Positions 26,941-35,995 of a DNA stretch of 49,851 nucleotides are shown here, one piece after another. This DNA comes from Pirellulales bacterium. GTDB taxonomy: Bacteria; Planctomycetota; Planctomycetia; Pirellulales; JAICIG01. The number at the start of each line of letters is the position of its first letter. The stretch's first letter is position 1. A model generated the notes under the pieces. The model worked only from the letters and a program-made list of their open reading frames with translations, had not been told where the DNA came from and did not search any database. Location of the stretch: NCBI GenBank assembly GCA_025927475.1, contig JAICLL010000027.1:1-49851 (forward strand). Direction: 5' to 3'. Both the position numbers and the translations under genes were made by a program.

Positions 26941-28239
26941 TTATTCTGACGGTACGCCTGTAAACCCGACTCGTTGCAAGAGCCTTTTGCGCGATGGGGC
27001 GCGCGGCCGGTTGGGCGCCGCATGCACGCCGTCGGCGCCCGTTTCGATTCGCCGGCGCGGCGGCTCCAAGTTCGACGCGGCGGGCGACGCCAACGGCTCG
27101 GCCCAATAAAACAGGAAGTTTTTGATATACCAGCGAACCACCGGCCCCAGATGCCGCCACACAGTTCGCTGCACCAGCGCTTGCGGAAAGCGATTGGCGA
27201 TGCGGGCAGTCAGGGTCCGCCGGCTTAAAGTCCGTCCCAAGGGACTGGCCAGCACCTGTCGCTGATAGCCTGAAAAAGAAAAGTCGTCCCGCCGAAAGGC
27301 ATCGACCAGCGCACTGCCGGCAAGCTCGCCATAGCCGAGTGCGAAGCTGATTCCCTCACCGAACGTGGCATCGACGCCGGCCGCATCGCCCACCAGCAGC
27401 ACGTTCGGCGCGGAGAGTGCCGCCCGGGGATCGAATAACCGAATCGGATGGCCCTCCAGACGATAGTCGTCCAGGCGATACCCGTTTTGTTCCATCCACT
27501 GAGCCATCACCGGCCGCAGCGAGCCGCCGCGCTTGCCCGGCGCGATGCAGCTATCGTATACGCCCCAGTTGCGAGAAGGCTGTCCATCGACGCTGGTCGG
27601 AAAGCTCCAAACATATCCTTGAATGCCGCGCGGCATCCAGGCAAAGTCCAAGAAGGCATCGTCCGCGGCCAACCGCGCGGAGCCGCCGGGCGGAGTTGCC
27701 GGCGTCACCAATTCGACCACCCGAGCCACCGCTGCCGTATTTGTCTCGTCGGGCATCAGCCGCCGCACGACGCTGCTCGACCCATCGGCGCCGACCACCA
27801 CCCGCGCATGATATGTGCCACGGTTGGTCTCGACTTCGACGCCATCGTCAACGCGCCGCAAACGGAGGACGCGCGTCGATTCTTGCAATTCGATATCGCG
27901 GCTGCGCACCTGCTCGGCCAGCCAGCCGTCGAACTCGTTGCGACGAACGACTCGGAACGACAAGTCGCGCGCAAACCGCATGCGAAAGCCGCGGCCGCGG
28001 AAATTCAGATAAGCCCAGTCGACTTCGACCGAGGGAACCGACCGGGGATCGAGGTCGAGATTCGCCAGGCAGACGTCGACGTCGGGTACGCAGGCGCCGC
28101 CGCACAATTTATGTCGCGGATGACGATCTCGCTCGAGCACGAGTGTGCGCCGCGCGAGTGCCGGGTTGAGCCGCGCCAGGTGCAGGGCGGTTGAGCTTCC
28201 TGCTGGACCCGAGCCAACGATGATTACATCATACCGCAT
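26941..28239 (-). CDS. Geranylgeranyl reductase family flavoprotein
   Basis: 432 residues with an N-terminal FAD Rossmann fold (VGSGPAGS, G9/G11/G14), acidic end ERD at 36-38, the KLCGGAC segment at 44-50 typical of this family, VVVGADGSSSVVRR, and a second FAD motif VLLVGDAAGVDATFGEGI. Family members reduce geranylgeranyl chains in chlorophyll, archaeal lipids or quinones, or oxidise other substrates. It is the first gene of the minus-strand isoprenoid run; GAGG lies 6 bases before the ATG. The next gene starts 55 bases downstream. The substrate is unknown: a terpene made by the neighbouring cyclase domain or a polyprenyl lipid are both possible. Confidence 0.85.
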   Translation of the reverse strand: MRYDVIIVGSGPAGSSTALHLARLNPALARRTLVLERDRHPRHKLCGGACVPDVDVCLANLDLDPRSVPSVEVDWAYLNFRGRGFRMRFARDLSFRVVRRNEFDGWLAEQVRSRDIELQESTRVLRLRRVDDGVEVETNRGTYHARVVVGADGSSSVVRRLMPDETNTAAVARVVELVTPATPPGGSARLAADDAFLDFAWMPRGIQGYVWSFPTSVDGQPSRNWGVYDSCIAPGKRGGSLRPVMAQWMEQNGYRLDDYRLEGHPIRLFDPRAALSAPNVLLVGDAAGVDATFGEGISFALGYGELAGSALVDAFRRDDFSFSGYQRQVLASPLGRTLSRRTLTARIANRFPQALVQRTVWRHLGPVVRWYIKNFLFYWAEPLASPAASNLEPPRRRIETGADGVHAAPNRPRAPSRKRLLQRVGFTGVPSE

Positions 28240-28552
28240 CGACGCCCTCTTTCATCAAGTGCGCGCTCGCGCTGGGGCGCCGGCCATCGGCGCCGCCACT
28301 CGATCGCTGATTGTCGCCGACTGCGGGGGACGATCCAATCAATCGCTTAGCGGTTGGCTTCGTCCCCCAGAGGTGCTGCCTTGCCGGGGCTTTTGTGGAC
28401 CCCGGCATCACTCGCTTGACCGCCGACGGAAACCGGAAGGACCACTATGCTTGCCCTGCTGCCGGGCGCATAGATTTGTTCGGCACTTCTTTCACCTTGA
28501 AGCAAGAAAACACTTTTCTAAGATCGGGTGGTGTGTGTCGCACGCATTGTAC

Positions 28553-28580
28553 GGTTCGGAGTTCAGCGTTCAGGGTTCAG
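28553..28580 (+). repeat. G-rich GTTCAGGGTTCAG array
   Basis: Tandem GTTCAG-type units, complementary to the C-rich array at 28686-28736 about 105 bases on; together they form an imperfect inverted repeat upstream of the GGDEF gene. Confidence 0.65.
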
Positions 28581-28685
28581 CGGCGCGAAGGTAGCGCAGG
28601 CGTCTTCAGCTATCCGCGAAAGGGGGGGCAACGCCGTCACGGTTGGAAAATCCATCACATTCGCGCTTGTTGGACGTGCCTGAAG

Positions 28686-28736
28686 CCCGAACCCTGAACC
28701 CTCCCAAATCCCGAATCGCGAATCCTGCCCCCTCCC
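28686..28736 (+). repeat. C-rich CCCGAACCCTGAACCC array
   Basis: CCCTGAACCC, CCCAAATCCCGAATC and CCCCCTCCC units in the leader of the GGDEF gene, on its coding strand. The array matches the inverted copy at 28553-28580. Confidence 0.7.
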
Positions 28737-28844
28737 ACGGTTTGCGTTTTGCTAGCCCGTGGAGTATGTACCTATGACGGCCGACGGCTGCGAATGCGCT
28801 GCCGTGGCTGCCATTTTGCGCTGAGCATGCGAGGAGCGGCCGAT

Positions 28845-30278
28845 TTGGATACCGCCATCAGTTCACTGACGATCCTGATTTTTGTCTTTGCCGCCCTGGG
28901 TTCGCTGGCGGTGGGGGCGATCGTCGGTTGGCATATCCGCGGCTTCCGGGAAGGCGCCGAGCCGACGCCACCCCCCAAACCGGCGGCGAATGCCGCTCGT
29001 GCGCTTCCCGCGACGCTATCGCCTCAGACGGCGCAAAGCACGACCGAAGCCGCGGCGCCAACGCCACCCTCGGGGTTGGAGCCGGCCAAGGTTCGCGATT
29101 TGCTCGAACGCATTCACCAATTGGCCGATAGCGCCGCGGCGGGCGTCGGCGAACATACCAGCCGGGTCGAACAGATCAGCCAGGAACTGGCGGCGCTGTC
29201 GGCCGATGGCGGCGTGCCGTTGGAAGAAACGATTCTCAGCGCCGCCGCCCGCCTGGTCGAGGCGAACGAGCATTTAGAGACCGAGCTGGCGACGGCGAAG
29301 AATCAGCTCGATGAGCACGCCCGTCAGATCGAATCGCACATGGCCGAGGCGCGAACCGACGGCCTGGTCGGTGTGGCCAATCGCCGAGCCTTCGACGAAG
29401 AGCTGGAGCGCCAGTGCAAAGCGCTCAAGAGCCAAGACTTACCGTTCTATCTGGTCTTGCTCGACGTCGATCATTTCAAGCAATTTAACGATCAGCATGG
29501 ACACCAGGCCGGCGACGAAGTGCTCAAAGGCGTCGGTCGTATCCTGTCGGAAACCGTCCGCGAGCAGGACTTCGTGGCCCGCTACGGCGGTGAAGAGTTC
29601 GCGGTGATCGTGCCCGAAACCACCTCGCGCGAAGCCAAGGCGACCGCCGAACAAATTCGCTCGGCGGTCGAGGCGGGGCGCTTCGCCTACAACGGCCAGC
29701 AACTGCAAGTCACCGCCAGCTTAGGCATGGCCGGCGCCGTCGTGGGGCAAGAGCCCAAGGTCCTGATTCAACGGGCCGATGAAGCGCTGTACGCCGCCAA
29801 AAAGAACGGCCGCAATCGAGCTTATTTTTTCAACGGCCAGACTTGCGAGGCGATCGACCCCGCCTGGTTCGAAGCCAACGCCGACGTGGTGCAAGCCGTG
29901 AAGCGCGAGCTCGACCAGGTCAACAGCGCGCTTGCCTCGAATCGCCGCTGCCATGCACGCCGCCCATTCCCGACGCACCAATACGTGGCACCGTATGTCA
30001 ACGGCAAGCTGCCAGCGCTGACCGAATTCTACCAGGTTCAGTGCCACGACATCTCGCCCACGGGTTTCTCGTACTTGCTGGCCAAACCCGCCGACCACCA
30101 GATGATCGTGGTGGCATTGGGTTCGCCCCCGAACGTCACCTATCTGACGGCCCGCGTGATGCACTCGACGATGACCCATTCCGGCGGTGCGCCCATGTTC
30201 TTGATCGGCTGCCGGTTCACCGGGCGGGTCGAGCCGCAGGGTGAGTACCTTGAACTCACCAATGCCGCGCAAGGCTGA
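28845..30278 (+). CDS. Diguanylate cyclase (GGDEF) fused to a PilZ-like domain
   Basis: Makes cyclic di-GMP from GTP. The 477-residue protein has one N-terminal membrane span (LTILIFVFAALGSLAVGAIV), a Pro/Ala linker, a coiled-coil region, and a GGDEF domain with active RYGGEEF. An RxxD product-inhibition site (REQD) sits exactly five residues before GGEEF. A C-terminal beta-rich region with CHDISPTGFSYLL (the DxSxxG part of PilZ) and RRPFPTHQY as a possible arginine motif suggests it also binds its own product. Start: TTG at 28845 has AGGAG 8 bases upstream; ATG 28827 or TTG 28749 would extend it. It points at pili or surface attachment, along with pilB/pilT. Confidence 0.88.
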   Translation: MDTAISSLTILIFVFAALGSLAVGAIVGWHIRGFREGAEPTPPPKPAANAARALPATLSPQTAQSTTEAAAPTPPSGLEPAKVRDLLERIHQLADSAAAGVGEHTSRVEQISQELAALSADGGVPLEETILSAAARLVEANEHLETELATAKNQLDEHARQIESHMAEARTDGLVGVANRRAFDEELERQCKALKSQDLPFYLVLLDVDHFKQFNDQHGHQAGDEVLKGVGRILSETVREQDFVARYGGEEFAVIVPETTSREAKATAEQIRSAVEAGRFAYNGQQLQVTASLGMAGAVVGQEPKVLIQRADEALYAAKKNGRNRAYFFNGQTCEAIDPAWFEANADVVQAVKRELDQVNSALASNRRCHARRPFPTHQYVAPYVNGKLPALTEFYQVQCHDISPTGFSYLLAKPADHQMIVVALGSPPNVTYLTARVMHSTMTHSGGAPMFLIGCRFTGRVEPQGEYLELTNAAQG

Positions 30279-30305
30279 CCGCCCCAGACCGAATTGCAAT
30301 TGGGG

Positions 30306-31241
30306 CTACCGTGTCTTGTCGAGAGCCGCTTTCATTTTTTCCAGGCCGGTGCGGGCGACCGTCAACGCGTCTTGCTGCCAATAGCCGCGGTTGAAGAGTT
30401 CCAGCGACAAGGTTCCGCGGAAGCCGGCCGCGCGCAAATCACGGAAGAGCTGATCTAGCGGCGCCACGCCGTCGCCCGGATAGACGCGATCGGCATCGGA
30501 GATCTTCTCGCGCGGCGGCGAAGCCGGATAATCGTTGATGTGGAACACTTCCAGGCCGGCGCCGCCGAGCAGCCGGAGGCTCTCAAAACTCGAACCGCCT
30601 TTGTAGAGATGATAGACATCCAACAGCAGGCATGCCCGCGGATGCCCGCTTCCAACGGCCACATACACCGTTTCGTTCAAACGACTCAGGTTCTTGGAAA
30701 ATCCCCACACCTCGATTTGCGGCACGACGCCCATGCGGTCACCCAGTTCGAGCAACGCGCGATAGCGCTCGGCGGCCTTATCAAGATTGAGCCCCGTTTG
30801 ATCGGTGGCGCCGGCGGGCGGAGCGGCAATCCGGCGGCCGCCCAACTGCGCCACCAGATCCATGCTGCGTTTGGCTTCTTCCAGGCCCTTGGCCCGCTGC
30901 TGGTCATCGTCGACAATCCACTGCGCGAACCCAATGGCGCTGGCCATGCTCAGGCCCTGATCGCCGATCTGCCGGGCCAAATCTTTCAACGAGCCGCCGC
31001 TCTTAACGTACTCGTCAATCTCGCCGATCCACGGTTCGATGGCGTTGTATCCGGCTTGGGCCGCGATCTTGATCTCCTCGACGAGCCCGAGCTTCTGGCC
31101 GCGGATGGTGCTGGTATTCAGGCAAAACTGGAAAGGTTCTTTGGCGGCTTCGGCAGATGCGGCGTCTTGCGAGGCCGCCAGGGCAGCCGCGCCGGCGCCC
31201 ATGGTCGCGCCGGCCTGGAGCAGAATTTCGCGTCGTGTCAT
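30306..31241 (-). CDS. Tat-exported sugar phosphate isomerase/epimerase-like TIM barrel
   Basis: 311 residues of the xylose-isomerase-like TIM-barrel family. It starts with a twin-arginine signal, MTRREILLQAGATMGAGAAALA, so it is exported folded, probably with its metal. Barrel residues typical of the family are seen: CLNTSTI at strand 1, YNAIEPWIGEI, IEVWGFSK (Glu ligand), LLLDVYHLYKGG (Asp, His), HINDYPA and LSLELFN (Glu). The substrate cannot be told. An ATG four codons upstream (31253) is also possible. No Shine-Dalgarno sequence; a C-rich segment precedes the start instead. Confidence 0.88.
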   Translation of the reverse strand: MTRREILLQAGATMGAGAAALAASQDAASAEAAKEPFQFCLNTSTIRGQKLGLVEEIKIAAQAGYNAIEPWIGEIDEYVKSGGSLKDLARQIGDQGLSMASAIGFAQWIVDDDQQRAKGLEEAKRSMDLVAQLGGRRIAAPPAGATDQTGLNLDKAAERYRALLELGDRMGVVPQIEVWGFSKNLSRLNETVYVAVGSGHPRACLLLDVYHLYKGGSSFESLRLLGGAGLEVFHINDYPASPPREKISDADRVYPGDGVAPLDQLFRDLRAAGFRGTLSLELFNRGYWQQDALTVARTGLEKMKAALDKTR

Positions 31242-31260
31242 GGAAGGGAGCATGGGAGGG

Positions 31261-31366
31261 GGGGCTGGTGGTTCGTGGTTGGTGAATGACGGATGGCGGC
31301 GTATCATTGGGAAATTAGCAATGCGCCCATCATAATCACCAACCACCAATCGCCAACCACCAGCCA
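31261..31366. repeat. Inverted repeat of GGTTGGTGG arrays (long hairpin)
   Basis: The left half 31261-31290 (GGCTGGTGGTT...GTGGTTGGTGA) and right half 31335-31366 (TCACCAACCACC...AACCACCAGCC) are near-exact complements apart from about 7 extra bases in the right half; a 44-base loop separates them. The hairpin fills nearly all of the space between the TSUP stop codon (31367-31369) and the TIM-barrel start. Confidence 0.8.
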
Positions 31367-32140
<774 letters not shown>

Positions 32141-32205
32141 ATGACAGCAACACTTAACGTGAGGTTGGGGCGCCGGGAATACGATTTGGCACGAAAATTG
32201 GGTTG

Positions 32206-32235
32206 TTGACGTTGGGCCGGGGTCACTCCTAAAGT
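32206..32235 (+). promoter_or_regulatory. Promoter for the zinc-ribbon/membrane gene pair
   Basis: TTGACG at 32206-32211, an 18-base spacer, TAAAGT at 32230-32235. It lies about 90 bases before the first gene of the pair. The -10 box is only moderate. Confidence 0.35.
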
Positions 32236-32325
32236 TAACCTCTGGTCGAGCGGTCGGCGAGGGGCTCGCGGGTGATGCCGACCTGGTCCAGCAAATCGCT
32301 GGCTGGGTGTCTAAGGAGAGACCTG

Positions 32326-32541
32326 ATGAATCAAACTCACTTTGTGCAGCAGTGCCCGACTTGTGGCCGCAGCCTGCGCGTGCGTGTGGAATACCTCGGA
32401 CGCCAGGTCGCCTGTCAGCATTGCCATGGGCGGCTGCTGGCGTGCGATCCGGAAAGTCCACAGCACTCGCTTTCCGATTCGGGGCTGTCGCTGTTGCGGC
32501 GGGCAGATGAACTGTTGAATCGTGTCGAGCAGCGAACTTAG
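32326..32541 (+). CDS. Small zinc-ribbon protein
   Basis: 71 residues with two CxxC knuckles, CPTCG at about 9-13 and CQHCH at 30-34, a classical short zinc ribbon, followed by a polar tail ending LLRRADELLNRVEQRT. The start is fixed by AAGGAG 7 bases upstream of the ATG. Such ribbons are common single-gene proteins in planctomycetes with no known role. Its end overlaps the next gene by 20 bases, so they are coupled. Confidence 0.75.
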   Translation: MNQTHFVQQCPTCGRSLRVRVEYLGRQVACQHCHGRLLACDPESPQHSLSDSGLSLLRRADELLNRVEQRT

Positions 32542-33010
32542 CGACTTACGATTGCTGGCTCGTTTGCACTATGGGTTGGCTGTGTTCACGGCATGGTTCC
32601 CCTTGCTAACCTTGCCGGTGTTGGCAGCCGGCATCGAGCTGCTCTCTACGCCCGATTCGCCGCCGCAGCTCTCTCGGCCGGTGGCCTTGCCGGGCGACGA
32701 TGCGCCGGGCGACGATGCCGAAGCCCGTGTCTGGCGAAATGTGCTGGGCAAGCTGGCCGTCGGAGGAGTCGCGGCAATTACGGCAATTTGCCTCGTGCAT
32801 GCGGCCCTGCTCTGGTATGTCGGTAGCCAGATTTCCGCTCGCCGGCGTTGGCGGCTGGTCATGGTCTTTTCAGTCCTGCATTTCATCAACGTGCCGCTTG
32901 GCACGGCGTTGAGCATTTTGTCGTTCAGCCTGTTGGGCCGGCAGGATTGCAGGTATGCCTTCGATCGCGTCGAAAAGCAGACCGTCGGAGCACAACGGAC
33001 AGAGCGCTAG
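32522..33010 (+). CDS. Hypothetical membrane protein coupled to the zinc ribbon
   Basis: 162 residues from a GTG that lies inside the zinc-ribbon gene. Predicted spans at about 16-37, 76-98 and 110-135; between spans 1 and 2 is a hydrophilic loop with a perfect 15-base in-frame duplication that encodes PGDDA twice (32688-32717). The layout resembles small planctomycete membrane proteins with an interrupted DUF-type fold, but I cannot name it. Function unknown; coupling suggests it works with the zinc ribbon. Confidence 0.65.
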   Translation: MSSSELSDLRLLARLHYGLAVFTAWFPLLTLPVLAAGIELLSTPDSPPQLSRPVALPGDDAPGDDAEARVWRNVLGKLAVGGVAAITAICLVHAALLWYVGSQISARRRWRLVMVFSVLHFINVPLGTALSILSFSLLGRQDCRYAFDRVEKQTVGAQRTER

Positions 33011-33137
33011 GCGCGGCCCGGCGACACCACGTAGGGGGTGATCGGCAGCGCGCTGCCGATCATGCGGCTGGTCAATAACAGCACCGGTTACCGGCAGCCG
33101 GCCAAACGGGCCGAAGCTACCACCGGAGTCGAGCGTC

Positions 33138-33166
33138 TACGGTTCGTCGGCCGGTCGGGCTATAAT
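33138..33166 (+). promoter_or_regulatory. Promoter with perfect -10 for the DUF502-hemC operon
   Basis: TATAAT at 33161-33166, 37 bases before the DUF502 ATG; the -35 region (TACGGT at 33138) is poor. The context GGCTATAATCG is identical to that of the promoter at 232. Confidence 0.45.
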
Positions 33167-33203
33167 CGGTGTGGCGTCCTGCCCGTGCCTCGCCGAGTTT
33201 CCC

Positions 33204-34124
33204 ATGCCATCTGCCGTCAAACAACGCTCGCTCCGCCGCCAATCGCGCTGGTATCCGGTGCGGCGGGCCATCCTGAGCGGGCTGGGTGTGGTCATGCCGC
33301 CCTTGCTCACGGTGGTCATCTTTCTGTGGGTCGGCGGCACCATCAAGCAATATGCCTTAGAGCCGGTCACCATCGGCGCTCGGAATCTGCTGGCTTGGTA
33401 TTGGGAGCGGCAAGACGACCGCATGTTCGCCGAGCCGGAACCCGCCCGGATGATTCGCCAACAGCAGGCCGAAATCGCTGCGCCGAATGGACGCAAATAT
33501 GTACGTCTCTCGAGCGGCGCCTACCTGCCGGAAGACGTGTTGAAGGTGGTCTCGGGCGATGATCCTGCGGCGACGGTTGCCTCGGGCAGCCGGCGCGCCA
33601 TTTACCGCCGCTATGCCGAATTGGAGTATTTGCAGCCGCGGCTGGTCATTCCACTGTTTCTCTGCCTGTTTTTGTTGTTTCTCTATCTGCTCGGCAAGTT
33701 TCTGGCCGCCGGCATTGGCCGGGTGGTGTGGAACTTGATCGAACGCGGCATATTGCGGCTGCCGCTCGTCCGCAATGTTTACGATTCGGTCAAGCAAGTC
33801 ACCGACTTCATGTTCAGCGATCGCGAGTTGGAATACACGCGGGTGGTGGCCGTCGAGTATCCGCGCAAGGGAGTCTGGTCGATCGCGTTTGTGACGGGCG
33901 AAAGCCTGCTCGACATTCGAGCCGCCACCGGCGAGCCGATGCTTTCGCTGATGATTCCCAGTTCGCCGATGTCGGTGACCGGATACACGATTACCGTGCC
34001 GAAAAGCGACACGATCGACCTGAACCTGACCGTCGATCAGGCGTTGCAATTCGTGATTAGCTGCGGCGTGGTGGTGCCGGCCCATCAACTTCAAAGACAA
34101 TCGTCGCTGGAGGCCGCCCGTTGA
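33204..34124 (+). CDS. DUF502 family membrane protein
   Basis: 306 residues with two membrane spans, at about 22-46 (ILSGLGVVMPPLLTVVIFLW) and 150-180 (RLVIPLFLCLFLLFLYLLG). The second half carries the DUF502 hallmark ILRLPLVRNVYDSVKQVTDF followed by VVAVEYPRKGVWSIAFVTGE and MLSLMIPSSPMSVTGYTI. The inter-span loop of about 100 residues is longer than in typical ~200-residue members. Function unknown. It overlaps hemC by 4 bases (TTGA), so they are co-translated. Confidence 0.9.
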   Translation: MPSAVKQRSLRRQSRWYPVRRAILSGLGVVMPPLLTVVIFLWVGGTIKQYALEPVTIGARNLLAWYWERQDDRMFAEPEPARMIRQQQAEIAAPNGRKYVRLSSGAYLPEDVLKVVSGDDPAATVASGSRRAIYRRYAELEYLQPRLVIPLFLCLFLLFLYLLGKFLAAGIGRVVWNLIERGILRLPLVRNVYDSVKQVTDFMFSDRELEYTRVVAVEYPRKGVWSIAFVTGESLLDIRAATGEPMLSLMIPSSPMSVTGYTITVPKSDTIDLNLTVDQALQFVISCGVVVPAHQLQRQSSLEAAR

Positions 34125-35044
34125 AGAGGATCTTGCGAATTGGTACCCGCGGCAGCGCTCTGGCCCGTTGGCAGGCCGAGTGGGTGGCCGCACGGCTGCG
34201 TGACGCTGGGGTCGAGGTGTCGCTGGCGCCGATTTCGACTCAAGGCGATCGCCAGCAGACCGGCCCGGTCGAGACGATCGGCGGGCAGGGCGTCTTCACC
34301 AAGGAATTACAACGGGCCTTGCTCGACGATCAGATCGATCTGGCGGTTCACAGTCTGAAAGACCTGCCGACCGACGCGGTGCCGGGGCTCGCGTTGGCGG
34401 CCGTGCCCGAGCGTGCTCCGTGCGGCGATGTCTTGATCTGCCGGCTGGCTTCGTCTCTAGACGAGTTGCCGCCCGGCGCGGTGGTTGGCACCGGCAGCTC
34501 GCGGCGGCGCAGCCAGCTTTGGCATGCCCGACACGATTTGCAGATGGCCGATGTTCGAGGTAATGTCGATACGCGGCTGCGCAAACTCGACGAAGGCCAA
34601 TACGACGCGCTGGTGCTGGCCGAGGCGGGGCTGCTGCGGCTGGGCATCGCGCGGTCGAAGATGCAAGTTTTGCCGAAAGAGGTGATGCTGCCCGCCGTGG
34701 GCCAAGGTGCGCTGGGCATCGAAATACGTAGGGCGGACAACGAAGTTCGCAAGGTGCTTGCGCCGCTCGACGATCGCCCGACGCATCAGGCAGTGATTGC
34801 CGAACGTGCCATGCTCGCCGCCCTGCGCGGCGGCTGCCTGGCGCCCGTCGGCGCTTGGGGAAGGATCGAAGCGGAGCGCCTGCGCCTGTCGGGCGTGGTG
34901 CTCAGCGGCGATGGCTCGCGCCGCGTCGCCGCCGAATCGTCGGTCAGCCCCGAGTCGGCGATCGCGTTGGGCGAAACGGTCGCCAGCGACCTTCTGAAAC
35001 AAGGCGCCGCCGAGTTGATCGCCGCCGCCCGCGGGCAAGAATGA
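34121..35044 (+). CDS. hemC: Porphobilinogen deaminase (hydroxymethylbilane synthase)
   Basis: Joins four porphobilinogens into hydroxymethylbilane in heme and tetrapyrrole synthesis, cytoplasmic. 307 residues: RIGTRGSALARWQ at the start, DLAVHSLKDLPT with the catalytic Asp region, GTGSSRRRSQL, ADVRGNVDTRLRKL, and the dipyrromethane cofactor cysteine in ALRGGCLAPVG. It begins with TTG, with GGAGG 7 bases upstream inside the DUF502 gene. No hemD or hemB adjoins it. Confidence 0.96.
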   Translation: MKRILRIGTRGSALARWQAEWVAARLRDAGVEVSLAPISTQGDRQQTGPVETIGGQGVFTKELQRALLDDQIDLAVHSLKDLPTDAVPGLALAAVPERAPCGDVLICRLASSLDELPPGAVVGTGSSRRRSQLWHARHDLQMADVRGNVDTRLRKLDEGQYDALVLAEAGLLRLGIARSKMQVLPKEVMLPAVGQGALGIEIRRADNEVRKVLAPLDDRPTHQAVIAERAMLAALRGGCLAPVGAWGRIEAERLRLSGVVLSGDGSRRVAAESSVSPESAIALGETVASDLLKQGAAELIAAARGQE

Positions 35045-35080
35045 GATAACCGTTAAACTTCCGATTCAGGACCCAACCCC

Positions 35081-35872
35081 ATGAAAAACGCTTTGTTTTA
35101 TTTGCCGTTCGCTATGGCACTTGTCGCCGGTGTCCCTTTACCAGGTACGAAGGCCGCCGAGCCGCCCAAGCCGCTCAAAGTTTTGCTGATCGCCGGCGGT
35201 TGTTGCCACGACTACGGCAAGCAGAAAGATTTGTTGAAGCAGGGCATCGAGGCCCGAGCCCGCGTGAAGGTCGATATCGTCTATTCCGACGACCGCAGTA
35301 CCAAGGCCCGGTTTGAAATCTATCAGAAGCCCGATTGGGCCGCGGGATACGACGCGGTGATTCACGACGAATGCACCGCCGACGTGAAAGAAATTCCCTA
35401 TGTCCAGAACATTCTGGCCGCGCATAAAAAGGGCGTTCCCGCGGTCAACTTGCACTGCGCGATGCACTGCTACCGCACGGGCACGGACGATTGGTTCGAG
35501 TTTGTGGGCATTCAATCGACGCGCCACGGGCCGCAGCAGCCCATCGAAGTCAGTTACATCGACCGCGACCACCCGGTTTCGAAATCGCTGGAGAATTGGA
35601 CGACCATCAACGAGGAACTGTACAACAACGTCAAGGTGTTTGAGACCGCGCGGCCGCTGGCGCGCGGCCGGCAGGGCAATAGCGACTTCGTGGTGAGCTG
35701 GGTGAACGAATACGGCAAGACCCGCGTGTTCAGCACCACGCTGGGCCACAACAACGACACCGTTGGCGACCCGCGCTATCTCGACCTGGTGACCCGCGGC
35801 CTGCTCTGGTCGTGCGATAAGCTCGACAGCGGCTATCTGAAGGATCATCCCGCCACGGCTCAAAATCATTGA
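35081..35872 (+). CDS. Exported ThuA domain protein
   Basis: 263 residues with a Sec signal peptide (about 1-25, ending TKA-A). The mature part is a ThuA-like glutamine-amidotransferase fold: KVLLIAGGCCHDYGKQKDLL, a YDAVIHDECTADV strand, GVPAVNLHCAMHCYR in place of the nucleophile elbow, and FSTTLGHNNDTVGDPRYLDLVTRGLLW at the end, all strongly conserved in planctomycete members. Likely involved in carbohydrate or trehalose use at the cell surface; the exact reaction is not known. It stands alone after hemC. Confidence 0.9.
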   Translation: MKNALFYLPFAMALVAGVPLPGTKAAEPPKPLKVLLIAGGCCHDYGKQKDLLKQGIEARARVKVDIVYSDDRSTKARFEIYQKPDWAAGYDAVIHDECTADVKEIPYVQNILAAHKKGVPAVNLHCAMHCYRTGTDDWFEFVGIQSTRHGPQQPIEVSYIDRDHPVSKSLENWTTINEELYNNVKVFETARPLARGRQGNSDFVVSWVNEYGKTRVFSTTLGHNNDTVGDPRYLDLVTRGLLWSCDKLDSGYLKDHPATAQNH

Positions 35873-35995
35873 GTACGATGACCGGTTCCGGGACATCAAT
35901 TTGAACACGTCCGCGTACAGCGCGGCACATTGTTCTGGCCAGGAGATGTTGATCTCTGCCCGGACGTTGTCTGAGGGGACGTACCGCTAGGACGG

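Larger units (their letters stand above)
28240..28748 (+). other. 509-base divergent intergenic region
   Basis: Lies between the isoprenoid operon (leftward) and the GGDEF gene (rightward), so it should carry both promoters, but I see no box pair good enough to call. It holds a GGCGCC-ggccatc-GGCGCC short hairpin near 28278-28297, a G-rich GTTCAG array at 28553-28580 and the complementary C-rich array at 28686-28736. No convincing gene is present. Confidence 0.6.

Noticed and set aside
26124..26963. 279-codon plus-strand frame over the DXS-like region
   Set aside because: Antisense shadow; the minus-strand frame continues through without a break into the terpene-synthase-like domain.
19933..28239. 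Classical antiSMASH-type biosynthetic cluster with tailoring P450s or transporters
   Set aside because: Only one reductase, one fusion enzyme and ispH are present; no P450, glycosyltransferase or exporter adjoins, so it is described as an isoprenoid locus and not as a full natural-product cluster.
28240..28748. Short frames in the 509-base divergent region as genes
   Set aside because: They cover the repeat arrays, lack ribosome sites and have no coding-like composition.
31261..31366. Rho-independent terminator of the TSUP gene
   Set aside because: The stem is right for position but is not followed by a T-run on the minus strand and its loop of 44 bases is too long.
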